From CADEED01 sp964444835 (GTDB lineage: Bacteria > Pseudomonadota > Gammaproteobacteria > Steroidobacterales > Steroidobacteraceae), in NCBI GenBank assembly GCA_964444835.1, contig CAYUIT010000017.1, positions 1-64,000 of the forward strand: 64,000 nt of DNA, in the 5' to 3' direction. Numbering within the stretch: the stretch's first letter is position 1; each line of letters begins with the position of its first letter. Below are positions 8,561 through 18,900 of this stretch, piece by piece. The notes under the pieces are model-generated. The model saw only the letters and a list, made by a program, of their open reading frames with translations, was not told the DNA's origin and ran no database searches. Position numbers and translations under genes: made by a program.

Positions 8561-9256
8561 ATGCGAACTCGCTCGATCGTGGTCACAGGTGCATTCGGCA
8601 CGCTTGGTGCGGCGGTGGCTCACGCCTTTGCGCGGCAGGGGTGCGTCGTCACCTTGCTCGATGCAGCGCCGGGCGCGCGCAACGACTTGGTCGCCGCTTT
8701 TGGCAAGCCACACGCGCTGCTCGCGGGACTTGATCTCACCGATCTGGCCGCAACGCGCGCCGCGCTCGATGCGGTCGCGGCCGAGCGGGGCATCGACGTG
8801 CTCGTGAATGTCGCGGGCGGGTTTCGCTGGGAACTCGTGTCCGAGAGCGATCTCACCGCATGGGATCAGATGTACGCCACGAATCTAAAGACCTGCCTCG
8901 TGACGAGTCGCGCGGCGCTCGCACACTTGAAGGTGTCGCGTGGCCGAATCGTCAACATCGGTGCCGCTGCCGCCGCTCAGCGCTCCGCAGCGGGCATGGG
9001 TGCGTACGCCGCCTCGAAGGCCGGCGTCCACCGGTTGACTGAAAGCTTGGCCGACGAATTGAAAGATGCCGGGGTCAACGTCAATGCCGTCATGCCCGGC
9101 ACGATCGACACGCCTGCCAATCGGCGTGACATGCCGCAAGCCGACGTGTCTCGCTGGGTCACGCCCGACGCCATCGCGGATGTCGTGCTGTTCTTGGCGT
9201 CCGACGCGGCACGCGCTGTGACGGGCGCGCTCGTTCCCGTCATGGGGCGCGCCTGA
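8561..9256 (+). CDS. Short-chain dehydrogenase/reductase (SDR) family protein
   Basis: 231-residue classical SDR with a Rossmann dinucleotide-binding motif TGAFGTLG (residues 9-16), the NVAG segment, and the catalytic pair in YAASKAG (Y149, K153). The C-terminal PGTIDTPANRRDMP and LFLASDAARAVTGALVPV segments are also typical. It should bind NAD(P)(H) and act on a small alcohol or ketone, but the substrate cannot be read from the sequence. It overlaps the following MOSC gene at TGATG, so the two are probably cotranslated. The 75 bases upstream show no clear promoter. Confidence 0.88.
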   Translation: MRTRSIVVTGAFGTLGAAVAHAFARQGCVVTLLDAAPGARNDLVAAFGKPHALLAGLDLTDLAATRAALDAVAAERGIDVLVNVAGGFRWELVSESDLTAWDQMYATNLKTCLVTSRAALAHLKVSRGRIVNIGAAAAAQRSAAGMGAYAASKAGVHRLTESLADELKDAGVNVNAVMPGTIDTPANRRDMPQADVSRWVTPDAIADVVLFLASDAARAVTGALVPVMGRA

Positions 9257-10065
9257 TGCAGATCAGTAGTCTGCACGTGTATCCCGTGAAGTCCTGCCGC
9301 GGGCTCACGCTGACGGAGGCGACGGTGTGCTCGACCGGCCTTGCGTGGGACCGTCATTGGATGATCACGCGGCCTGACGGACGTTTCGTGACGCAGCGCG
9401 AATTGCCGCGCATGGCGCTGATCGAGACGAATCTGACGCCAGGGTCCTTGGAATTGAGCGCGGCCCATCACGCCGTCCTCGAAGTGCCATTGCAGGCGGT
9501 GGGTGAATCCAAGAAGGTGGTCGTTTGGCGCGATACCGTGGCGGGCATCGATTGCGGCGAGGTCGCTGCGGGCTGGCTGCGCGCAGTGCTCGGTGAGCAA
9601 TTGAGACTGGTGCGTTTTGATCCTGCCGTCCCGCGGTTTTCAAATCGCGAGTACACGGGCGACATGGCTGCACAAACGCAGTTCGCCGATGGCTACGCGC
9701 TGCTGATCGTGTCGGAGGCGTCCTTAGCGGATCTCAATGCGCGCCTGGAAGGCCCGCCACTGCCGATGAATCGCTTTCGTCCCAATGTGGTGCTTGCGGG
9801 CACGCCGCCGTTTGTCGAGGACACGCTGCGCGAACTCGAGTTCGGTGCCGTCCGACTGCGCATCGTCAAGCCTTGTGTCCGCTGCAGTATCACCACGACA
9901 GACCAAGCGACAGCGGTTGTGGCCGGCCCGGAACCGCTACGGACACTGAAGTCGTACCGATTCGATCGCGGCCTCATGGGCGTGACATTCGGCCAAAACG
10001 CGATCGTCGTGGCAGGGGATGGTGGCCGGTTGTCGGTCGGCATGCAGCCCAGTCGCACGGTATGA
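9256..10065 (+). CDS. MOSC domain-containing protein (MOSC N-terminal beta barrel plus MOSC)
   Basis: 269-residue protein with the N-terminal MOSC_N domain (MQISSLHVYPVKSCRGLTL and GLAWDRHWMI) and the C-terminal MOSC domain (PRFSNREY, NRFRPNVVL, VKPCVRCSITTTD). The cysteine in PCVRC corresponds to the conserved molybdenum-ligand region of mARC/YiiM-type proteins. Such proteins bind a molybdenum cofactor and reduce N-hydroxylated compounds. This one lacks the ferredoxin domain found in some members, so an external electron donor is needed; the large flavin/Fe-S oxidoreductase next door is one candidate, by inference from position only. It begins at the SDR stop (TGATG). Confidence 0.88.
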   Translation: MQISSLHVYPVKSCRGLTLTEATVCSTGLAWDRHWMITRPDGRFVTQRELPRMALIETNLTPGSLELSAAHHAVLEVPLQAVGESKKVVVWRDTVAGIDCGEVAAGWLRAVLGEQLRLVRFDPAVPRFSNREYTGDMAAQTQFADGYALLIVSEASLADLNARLEGPPLPMNRFRPNVVLAGTPPFVEDTLRELEFGAVRLRIVKPCVRCSITTTDQATAVVAGPEPLRTLKSYRFDRGLMGVTFGQNAIVVAGDGGRLSVGMQPSRTV

Positions 10066-10096
10066 TACGGGCGACCCCCGACGCCAACCGAGCGCC

Positions 10097-13000
10097 ATGA
10101 ACGCGACGCTTCCGCTGCCCCTCGAGCCGGCTCCCGAAGCCGAGACTCGGGACCCTCACCGTGCGCCCCAACGGCTGCGCGAGATTCCGTACAACTACAC
10201 GTCGTTTTCCGATCGCGAGATCGTCATTCGCTTGCTGGGCGCGAGCGCTTGGCAGCTACTCGAGGAGTTGCGCGACGAGCGCCGCACGGGCCGCTCGGCG
10301 CGGATGCTGTACGAAGTGCTGGGCGATATTTGGGTCGTCGAGCGCAATCCATATCTGGAAGACGATCTGCTGGACAATCCGAAGCGGCGCCGCCTGTTGG
10401 TCGATGCGCTGCGGCATCGCCTGCGAGAAGTACAAAAGCGGCGCGATCCGGCCGAAGGCGAGCGCGACGCCAAAGTCGGGGAGCTACTGGCCGCTGCGCA
10501 CCGCGCGGTCGACACCTTCGCGCAGCGCTTCGATGCCACGGCACAGCTGCGCCGTCGCGCGCGCAAGTTGTTAGCGAAGCATACGCGCGACGACAATATT
10601 GGTTTCGACGCGTTCGCGCGCGTGTCGCACGTGACGGACGCGACAGACTGGCGCGTCGAGTATCCGTTCGTTGTCCTCACACCGGATGCCGAAGCGGAGG
10701 TGCCGGGGTTGGTACGCGCGTGTATCGAACTCGGTCTCACGGTGATTCCGCGCGGTGGCGGAACGGGTTACACGGGTGGTGCCATTCCGTTGACGCCCCG
10801 ATCTGCGGTGATCAACACGGAGAAGCTCGAGCGCTTATCCGAAGTCGAAGTCATCGCACTACGAGGCGTTGCACAGCCGGTGCCCACCGTGTACTCCGAG
10901 GCGGGCGTCGTGACGCGCCGAGTCGCCGACGCGGCTGAGCGCGCTGGCTTCGTGTTCGCGGTCGATCCGACCTCGGCCGATGCGTCCTGCGTCGGCGGCA
11001 ATGTCGCGATGAACGCGGGCGGCAAAAAGGCGGTGTTGTGGGGCACGGCGGTCGACAATCTTGCGTGGTGGCGCATGGTCGATCCGCAGGGAAACTGGCT
11101 CGAAGTCGAGCGCCTCGAGCACAACCTCAGCAAGATCCACGATGCGCCGCTTGCCACGTTCGAGCTCACCTGGAAAGACGGCACCGCTGAGCCTAACAAG
11201 GCGCGTGTGCTCAAGACCGAGCGGCTCTCGATTCCGGGCGCGAAGTTTCGCAAAGCGGGTCTCGGCAAAGACGTGACCGACAAGTTCTTGGGCGGTCTGC
11301 CCGGCGTGCAGAAAGAGGGTGTCGACGGCCTAATCACCGCCGCGCGTTGGGTCGTGCACAAGATGCCCAAAGCGACGCGCACCGTGTGCCTCGAGTTCTT
11401 CGGACAGGCGCGCGATGCCATTCCGAGCATCGTCGAGATCCGCGACTATCTCGCGGGACCGGGCAAGTCGTTAGGCGCGATCCTCGCCGGGCTCGAGCAT
11501 CTCGACCAACGTTATTTGCGCGCTGTCGGCTATGCAACCAAGTCGAAGCGCGGCGCGTTGCCGAAGATGGTTCTGATCGGCGACATCGTGGGCGAGGACG
11601 ACAACGCGGTGGCACGCGCGGCCTCGGAAGTCGTGCGCATCGCAAACGCACGCTCCGGTGAAGGTTTCGTCGCCGTCAACGCCGACGCGCGCAAGAAGTT
11701 TTGGCTCGATCGCTCGCGCACGGCGGCGATTGCGAAGCACACGAATGCCTTCAAGATCAACGAAGACGTCGTCATTCCGCTCGAGCGCCTTGGCGAATAC
11801 ACCGACGCGATCGAGAAGATCAACATTGAGTTATCGACGCGCAACAAATTGGCGCTGATCGACGCGCTCACGGCGTATCTCGACGGCGAGATCCGGCTGG
11901 GTAAATCGGGCGATGCCGAACTCGACAAATTGCCAGTCGAAGAAGTGCTCGGTGATCGGCTCGCGCAAGCGCGCGCGTTGCTCACGCACGTCGGGACACG
12001 CTGGCGCTATTTGCTCGAGCATCTCGATACCCGCTTGACCGCGCTGCGCGGCGACATCGTCGAGAGCATGCTCGGCGAGAGTGCGGGGGAGGTCACCCGC
12101 CGCGCGACCCAAGACGCCAACGCAACGCTGTTCGACCTCGTGCAGGACTACACACTGCGCGTCTCCTGGAAACGCGAGCTGCAGACGCCCCTTACGAGGA
12201 TTTTCTCGGGTGCTGCGTTTGCGCCGGTCCTCGCGGAGTTCGAGCAGATCCATAAGCGCGTGTTGAAAAGCCGGGTGTTTGTCGCGCTTCACATGCACGC
12301 GGGCGACGGCAATGTGCATACCAACATCCCCGTGAACTCCGACGACTACGGGATGCTGCTCGAGGCGAACGCCGCCGTGGCGCGGATCATGCGGATCGCG
12401 CGCGATCTCGGTGGCGTGATTTCGGGCGAGCATGGCATCGGCATCACGAAGCTCGAATTCTTGACGAGCGATGAAACCGCAGAGCTGCGCGCATACAAGG
12501 CGCGCATCGATCCCGAAGGCCGGTTCAACAAAGGTAAGTTGTTACCCGAGGGCGATCTGCGCAACGCATACACGCCGAGCTTTGCGTTGATGGGCTACGA
12601 ATCGCTGATCATGCAACAGGCTGAGATCAACACGATCTCCGACTCGATCAAAGACTGCCTGCGTTGCGGCAAGTGTAAGCCGGTCTGCGCGACGCACGTG
12701 CCGCGCGCGAATTTATTGTACTCACCGCGTAACAAGATTCTCGCGACCTCGCTGCTCATCGAAGCGTTCCTATACGAAGAGCAGACGCGGCGCGGGATCT
12801 CGCTCAAGCATTGGGACGAGTTCGCGGACGTGGCCGATCATTGCACGGTGTGTCACAAGTGCGAATCGCCGTGTCCGGTCGATATCGATTTTGGCAATGT
12901 GTCGATGGCGATGCGCGATCTGCTGCGGCGGATGGGCAAGAAGCGTTTCAACCCGGGGACGGCCGCCTCGATGTTGTTCCTCAACGCGCGCAATCCGCAA

Positions 13001-14068
13001 ACGATCAAGCTGGCGCGCACGGTCATGATCGAGTGGGGCTATCGCGCGCAACGGTTGGCCCACAACGCCTTGAAGACGTTTGCGACGGCGCAAACGCAGC
13101 GCCCGCCAGCGACGACTGGCAAGCCCAAGATTCGCGAGCAAGTCGTGCACTTCGTCAACAAGAAGATGCCCAGCGGTTTGCCGAAGCGCACGGCCCGCGC
13201 GCTGCTCGACATTGAGGACAAGAACTACGTGCCCGTCATCCGCAATCCGCGCGGCACCGCCAGCGATGCGGAGGCGGTGTTCTATTTCCCCGGCTGCGGC
13301 AGCGAACGCTTGTTCTCACAAGTCGGGCTCGCGACTCAGGCGATGCTGTGGCATGTCGGCGTGCAAACGGTGTTGCCGCCCGGCTACCTGTGCTGCGGAT
13401 ATCCGCAGCGCGGTTCGGGGGATTTCGACAAGGCCAATCAAATCATCACCGACAATCGCGTGCTGTTCCATCGTGTCGCTAACACGCTCAACTATCTCGA
13501 TATCAAGACGGTGGTCGTTAGTTGCGGCACTTGTTACGACCAGTTGCAAGGCTACGAATTCGACAAGATCTTCCCGGGCTGTCGCATCATGGACATCCAC
13601 GAGTACTTGCTCGAAAAGGGCGTGCGCATCGAGAACGTCACGGGTGTTCGCTACCTGTACCACGACCCGTGTCACACACCGATGAAACATCACGAGCCGC
13701 TCAAGGTCGTCAATCAGCTCATGAATGCCGAGGCGAACGGCAAGATCGCCAAGAATGACCGGTGCTGCGGCGAATCGGGGACCTTTGCCGTGACGCGGCC
13801 TGATGTGTCGACGCAGGTGCGCTTCCGCAAAGAGCAGGAGATGCGCAAAGGTGCGGCCGCGGTCCGGGCGGACGGTTTCACGGGGCCCGTCAAGGTGCTG
13901 ACGTCGTGCCCGTCCTGTTTGCAGGGCTTGAAGCGCTACAACGACGACGCGGACCTCGACGCGGACTACATCGTGATCGAGATCGCCCGGCACGTTTTGG
14001 GTGAAAATTGGCTCGCAAGCTACGTTCGCGACGCGAATGATGGCGGTATCGAGCGCGTGTTGGTGTAG
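10097..14068 (+). CDS. DUF3683/FAD-linked oxidase/4Fe-4S/CCG-domain oxidoreductase
   Basis: Very large (1323-residue) soluble oxidoreductase with modules fused in order. These are an N-terminal DUF3683 region (IPYNYTSFSDREIVIRLLG, residues 30-48), an FAD-binding PCMH-type domain (PRGGGTGYTGG near 218) and an FAD-oxidase C-terminal domain (ALHMHAGDGNVHTN, SGEHGIGITK). Two 4Fe-4S motifs follow (CLRCGKCKPVCATHVP near 854; CTVCHKCESPCPVD near 916), then two cysteine-rich CCG regions (FPGCG, CCGYP, SCGTC, HDPCH, CCGESG, SCPSC). The plan resembles D-lactate or D-2-hydroxyacid dehydrogenases of the YdiJ/GlpC type, which pass electrons to the quinone pool; the substrate here is unknown. ATG 10097 is preferred over one at 10019 inside the MOSC gene. 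Confidence 0.88.
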   Translation: MNATLPLPLEPAPEAETRDPHRAPQRLREIPYNYTSFSDREIVIRLLGASAWQLLEELRDERRTGRSARMLYEVLGDIWVVERNPYLEDDLLDNPKRRRLLVDALRHRLREVQKRRDPAEGERDAKVGELLAAAHRAVDTFAQRFDATAQLRRRARKLLAKHTRDDNIGFDAFARVSHVTDATDWRVEYPFVVLTPDAEAEVPGLVRACIELGLTVIPRGGGTGYTGGAIPLTPRSAVINTEKLERLSEVEVIALRGVAQPVPTVYSEAGVVTRRVADAAERAGFVFAVDPTSADASCVGGNVAMNAGGKKAVLWGTAVDNLAWWRMVDPQGNWLEVERLEHNLSKIHDAPLATFELTWKDGTAEPNKARVLKTERLSIPGAKFRKAGLGKDVTDKFLGGLPGVQKEGVDGLITAARWVVHKMPKATRTVCLEFFGQARDAIPSIVEIRDYLAGPGKSLGAILAGLEHLDQRYLRAVGYATKSKRGALPKMVLIGDIVGEDDNAVARAASEVVRIANARSGEGFVAVNADARKKFWLDRSRTAAIAKHTNAFKINEDVVIPLERLGEYTDAIEKINIELSTRNKLALIDALTAYLDGEIRLGKSGDAELDKLPVEEVLGDRLAQARALLTHVGTRWRYLLEHLDTRLTALRGDIVESMLGESAGEVTRRATQDANATLFDLVQDYTLRVSWKRELQTPLTRIFSGAAFAPVLAEFEQIHKRVLKSRVFVALHMHAGDGNVHTNIPVNSDDYGMLLEANAAVARIMRIARDLGGVISGEHGIGITKLEFLTSDETAELRAYKARIDPEGRFNKGKLLPEGDLRNAYTPSFALMGYESLIMQQAEINTISDSIKDCLRCGKCKPVCATHVPRANLLYSPRNKILATSLLIEAFLYEEQTRRGISLKHWDEFADVADHCTVCHKCESPCPVDIDFGNVSMAMRDLLRRMGKKRFNPGTAASMLFLNARNPQTIKLARTVMIEWGYRAQRLAHNALKTFATAQTQRPPATTGKPKIREQVVHFVNKKMPSGLPKRTARALLDIEDKNYVPVIRNPRGTASDAEAVFYFPGCGSERLFSQVGLATQAMLWHVGVQTVLPPGYLCCGYPQRGSGDFDKANQIITDNRVLFHRVANTLNYLDIKTVVVSCGTCYDQLQGYEFDKIFPGCRIMDIHEYLLEKGVRIENVTGVRYLYHDPCHTPMKHHEPLKVVNQLMNAEANGKIAKNDRCCGESGTFAVTRPDVSTQVRFRKEQEMRKGAAAVRADGFTGPVKVLTSCPSCLQGLKRYNDDADLDADYIVIEIARHVLGENWLASYVRDANDGGIERVLV

Positions 14069-14103
14069 CATCCGGGCCCATTCTGTTGGCCTAGGGCGAG
14101 TTC

Positions 14104-15954
14104 ATGGAGCAGTCATCGTTGGAGCCGGGCGCGTCGTTCGCGGCCCTCGGTCTCTCGCCCGCTATTGTTAAGGCGCTGACCGAGGTCGGCTACGAGGCGC
14201 CGTCGCCGATCCAAGCGGCCACCATTCCGTTGATTTTGGCGGGCACCGATGTGCTTGGTCAGGCGCAAACCGGCACCGGCAAGACCGCCGCATTCGCGCT
14301 GCCAGCGTTGTCGCTACTCGACGTGAAGCGCCGCGAGCCGCAGGTTCTGGTTCTCGTACCGACTCGCGAACTGGCGATCCAGGTGGCAGAGGCCTTCCAA
14401 AAATACGCCGCGCACATGCCCGGCTTTCATGTGCTGCCGATCTACGGTGGCCAGAGCTACGTGCCGCAGTTGTCAGCGTTGCAGCGTGGCACGCATGTCG
14501 TCGTCGGCACGCCCGGGCGCGTATTGGATCATCTCGGCCGCGGCACATTGCGGCTCGAAACGATTCGCTGCGTTGTGCTCGACGAAGCTGATGAAATGCT
14601 GCAGATGGGTTTCGTCGATGCCATCGACGAGATCTTGTCGCAGGTACCCGCCGAGCGGCAGGTCGCGTTGTTCTCGGCAACGATGGCGCCGCCGATCCGT
14701 CGTATCGCGCAGAAGCATTTGCGCGAGCCACGCGAGATCACGATCAAAGCGGCGACGACCACCGCAGCAAACACACGGCAGCGATTTTGGCTCGTCGATG
14801 GTTTGCACAAGCTCGATGCACTCACGCGCATTCTAGAAGTGGAACCCTTCGACGCGATGCTCGTGTTCGCGCGTACGAAGCAATCGACGGTGGAGCTGGC
14901 AGAGCGGCTCGAGGCGCGCGGCTTTCGCGCTGCTGCGTTGAACGGCGACATGCAGCAATCGCAACGCGAGCGCACCATCACGCAGTTGAAGGACGGGAAG
15001 CTCGACATCGTCGTCGCCACGGATGTCGCGGCGCGCGGCCTCGACGTGGAACGCATCGGTCACGTCGTCAACTTCGACATGCCGTATGACATCGAGTCGT
15101 ACATCCATCGTATCGGTCGCACGGGGCGTGCTGGGCGCAGCGGCGAGGCGATCCTGTTCGTCGCGCCGCGCGAGCGCAATATGCTGCGCCTGATCGAGCG
15201 CCAGACCCGTCAACAGCTCGAGCCCTTGCGTTTGCCGACCGTCGGTGATGTCAACGCCAAGCGCGTCGCGAAGTTCAAGGAACGGGTCACCGCGGCGCTC
15301 GGGCAGACCGAGGCCGCAGCGTACCGCTCGATCATCGAAGAGTTATTGCGCGAAAGTGGCGCCGAGGCGATCGATGTCGCGGCGGCACTTGCATCGATGG
15401 TGACAGGTAAGGCATCGCTGCTGCTGGCGAGTCGCGAGGATCGACCCGCGCGGGATGACCGCGGTCCGCGTGACGGCGCCAGCGCGCGCGAGCCACGGCG
15501 CGAACGGCCCACGCCCACAGAACCGCCGCGGCCGCGCGGTCGGCGTCACGATCCGCAAGAAACCTATCGGCTGGCGGTGGGCCGCATCCACGGCGTGCAG
15601 CCGGGCAATATCGTCGGCGCGATTGCCAACGAAGCGGGCCTCGACGGCTCACACATCAATGGCATCGACATTCAGCGGGAGTGCACGTTTTTGCGCTTGC
15701 CGGAGGGCTTGTCGCCAGAGACTTTGCAGCGACTCGCCAACGTGCGTGTCAAAGGCCAGTTGTTAGCAATCACGCGCGCTGACGGCGCGCCCCGCGAGGA
15801 GCGTCGGCCGAGCGGCACGCTGCGCGCACCTGCGCGAGCGTCAGGCCGTCCTGAACGACCGAGCCGATCAGGCCCACCGCCGCGACGTTTCGAGCCGCGC
15901 ACCGATAAGCGCGCGGCGAAGCCTCACAAACGCGCGAGTAAGCCCAAGCGCTAA
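14104..15954 (+). CDS. deaD: ATP-dependent DEAD-box RNA helicase DeaD/CsdA
   Basis: 616-residue RNA helicase acting in ribosome assembly and mRNA turnover, especially at low temperature. Motifs in order: Q-motif region (FAALGLSPAIVKAL), motif I AQTGTGKT near residue 54, PTRELA, DEAD at 160-163 (VLDEADEMLQMGF), SAT, and HRIGRTGRAGR in the second RecA domain. A DbpA-type RNA-binding domain follows (RLAVGRIHGVQPGNIVGAI to LLAIT), then an Arg/Lys/Pro-rich tail. The C-terminal domain separates it from RhlE/RhlB. It converges with the RND pump gene: the two stop codons share bases 15952-15953. Confidence 0.94.
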   Translation: MEQSSLEPGASFAALGLSPAIVKALTEVGYEAPSPIQAATIPLILAGTDVLGQAQTGTGKTAAFALPALSLLDVKRREPQVLVLVPTRELAIQVAEAFQKYAAHMPGFHVLPIYGGQSYVPQLSALQRGTHVVVGTPGRVLDHLGRGTLRLETIRCVVLDEADEMLQMGFVDAIDEILSQVPAERQVALFSATMAPPIRRIAQKHLREPREITIKAATTTAANTRQRFWLVDGLHKLDALTRILEVEPFDAMLVFARTKQSTVELAERLEARGFRAAALNGDMQQSQRERTITQLKDGKLDIVVATDVAARGLDVERIGHVVNFDMPYDIESYIHRIGRTGRAGRSGEAILFVAPRERNMLRLIERQTRQQLEPLRLPTVGDVNAKRVAKFKERVTAALGQTEAAAYRSIIEELLRESGAEAIDVAAALASMVTGKASLLLASREDRPARDDRGPRDGASAREPRRERPTPTEPPRPRGRRHDPQETYRLAVGRIHGVQPGNIVGAIANEAGLDGSHINGIDIQRECTFLRLPEGLSPETLQRLANVRVKGQLLAITRADGAPREERRPSGTLRAPARASGRPERPSRSGPPPRRFEPRTDKRAAKPHKRASKPKR

Positions 15955-18900
15955 CCGGCTGGCGCTGCCGGCGGTTGCGCGGATTGGTCTGCCGGCGTCG
16001 CGTGCTCGTCGTGTGCGAGTACGCGCCGGAAGAACGGCCCGACCTTGCGCTCGATGTCATCGATGATCGTGAAGACGGCCGGCACAACGACCAGCGTCAA
16101 CGCCGTCGACGTAATGAGCCCGCCGATCACCGCGATCGCCATCGGACGATTGAAACTCGCATCGCCGCCGAGGCCGAGTGCGATGGGTAGCATGCCCGCC
16201 ACCATGGCCACCGTCGTCATGACGATCGGACGCGCACGTTTGTGGCCCGCCTCGATCAACGCCGTTTCGCGATCGCGCCCCGCGCGCATTTCCTCAACCG
16301 CAAAATCGACTAACAAGATCGAGTTCTTGCCGACGATACCCATCAACATGAGGAAGCCGATCACGACGGCAAGCGAGAACGGCTCGTTGAACGCCAACAG
16401 TCCGAGCGCGGCGCCGCCGATCGATAGCGGCAGAGCCGACAAGATCGTGATCGGCTGCAGCACGCGTGCGAACAGCAGCACCATCACGGCGTAGACCATC
16501 AATACGCCAGCGCCCATCGCGAGGCCAAAAGACTTCATCAGTTCGCCGAAGAACTGCGACTCGCCAACGTCGACGCGGCGGACACCGTTCGGCAGATTTT
16601 TCAGCGACGGCAGTTCATCGATCTTCTTGATTGCATCGCCCAAGACCGCGCCAGGTGCGAGACCCGATTCGAGATACATGCGCCGGCTTTGGTTATAGCG
16701 GCGAACCGTGGCCGGGCCTTGACCGAAGCTGATGTCAGCGACGGCTTTCAAAGGCACGCTACCGCCGTTCGCGGTGGGGACGGGCAGATTCTCGAGTGTG
16801 GCGAGATCTTCGCGCGAGCTTTCGCGCAAGCTCACGCGAATGGGGATTTGCCGATCGCGCAATGAGAACTTGGGTGCGGTTTGCGGCAAGTCGCCCAGCG
16901 TGGCGATCCGGATCGTTTGGCTGATAGCCGCGACGGAGACGCCGAGCTCCGCGGCGAGATCCGAGCGCGGCCGAACGAGAATCTCCGGCCGCGTGTAGTC
17001 GCCGTTGATGCGCGGATCGTCCAGTTCCGGCAGGGTCTTCATCTCGTCGATCACACGATGCGCGGCCTGTTCAACCGCGACCGGGTCGTCGCCGACGATG
17101 TAGATCGAGACGGGTTTACCGCCACCGGGGCCATTGCCACCGAAGCTGATGCGCGCGTCGGGAATCTCGCGTAAGGCGGGCGCTAAGCGCTTCTCCCACT
17201 CGTCTTGCGAGACATCGCGGTCTTTGGGTTGCACTAACGAGACGTACACTTGCGCATTGCGCACATCGTCTTCGCCCACGAACTCGATGACATCCGTCAC
17301 CTCCGGTTGCTTGAGCAGCAAATCCGTGACGGCTGCTGCGACCTTCGCGGTGTCTTCCAGGCGTACGCCAGGTGGGAGTTCCACATTGACTTGCGAGCTC
17401 GAGAAATCGTTGGGCGGCACGAACGTCTTGGGGATGATGGCCAGCAAGATCAGCGATGCAAAGAAAAACGCCGTGGCCCCGGCGATCGTGAGCCAGCGGT
17501 GCCTGATCGACCAACGCAATGCATTCAGGTAGCGCTCCATCATCGGGCCGTCGGCCGATTGCAGCGCGGCATGCGGTTTGAGCGTGAACGCGGCAATGAC
17601 CGGTGTGATCAGGCGTGCCACCAACAGGGAGAACAACACTGAGCCGGCGACGGTGAGGCCAAACTGCTGGAAGTATTGGCCAATGATGCCGCCCATGAAG
17701 CTCACGGGCAGGAATACCGCCATGATCGTGGCCGATGTGGCGACGACCGCCAAGCCAATCTCATCGGCCGCATCGATCGCGGCTTGATAGCCGGACTTAC
17801 CCATCCGCATATGTCGTACGATGTTTTCGATCTCGACGATCGCATCGTCGACCAAGACGCCAGCCACCAACGACAACGCTAACAGGCTGATGCTGTTGAG
17901 CGTGAAGCCTAACGACTGCATCAGGAAGAATGTGGGGATTGCCGACAGCGGAATGGCGAGCGCTGCGATGAACGTCGCGCGCCCGTCACGTAAAAAGAAC
18001 CACACGACGATGACGGCGAGGATGGCGCCCTCGATCATTGCGGTGAGCGCGGAACGGTAAGCCCGCTTCGTGTTCTCCACCGTCGTGAAGACGGTCTTCA
18101 GCGCAATGTCCGGCCGCTCGGCCTTGATCTTGGCGAGTTCCTCCTCGACCAACGCGAGCACGGTCACATCCGACGAGCCGCGCGAACGTGCAACGCCAAA
18201 CGTCGTCGTCGGCCGACCGTTCCAGCGCGAAACCGTGCGCACTTCAGCAACGCCGTCCGTCACTGTGCCGAGGTCGCGCAGCCGCACCGTGCGGCCACCG
18301 CCAAGTGAGATTTGGCGATCACCGAGTTCTTCAGCGGTGCTCGCGCCACCCAGAACGCGAATGGATTGCTCGCCGCCGCCCACCTGTGCGCGCCCACCCG
18401 GCGCATCGAGGTTCAATTGACGGATCTGCTGGTTGACCTCGACTGCAGTGATGCCGAGCGCTTGCAAGCGGGCAGGGTCGAGTTCAACACGAATCTCCCG
18501 ATCGACTCCGCCACCGCGATTCACCTGCGCGACGCCGGGTAAGCCGCCCAAGCGTTTCGCGATGGAATTGTCGACAAACCACGAGAGTTCCTCGAGCGTC
18601 ATCGACGTGGTGCTGACAGCGTAGTAGATGAACGGGCCGCCTTCGGCATCAATCCGTTGGACGAGCGGCTCGTCGATGCCGTCTGGTAACTCAGCGCGCA
18701 CTTTGGAAATCGCATCGCGCACGTCGTTGACGGCGCGATCGATCGGCGTGCCGATCTGGAATTCAATATTGGTGAACGATTGCCCCTCGGCAGCGCGCGA
18801 GGAAATGCTGCGGACATCGCCGATGCCCGCGACTGCCGCCTCGATCTTGCGAGTGACTTGCGTCTCGATCTCGGTCGGCGCTGCGCCAGGTTGGGTCACG

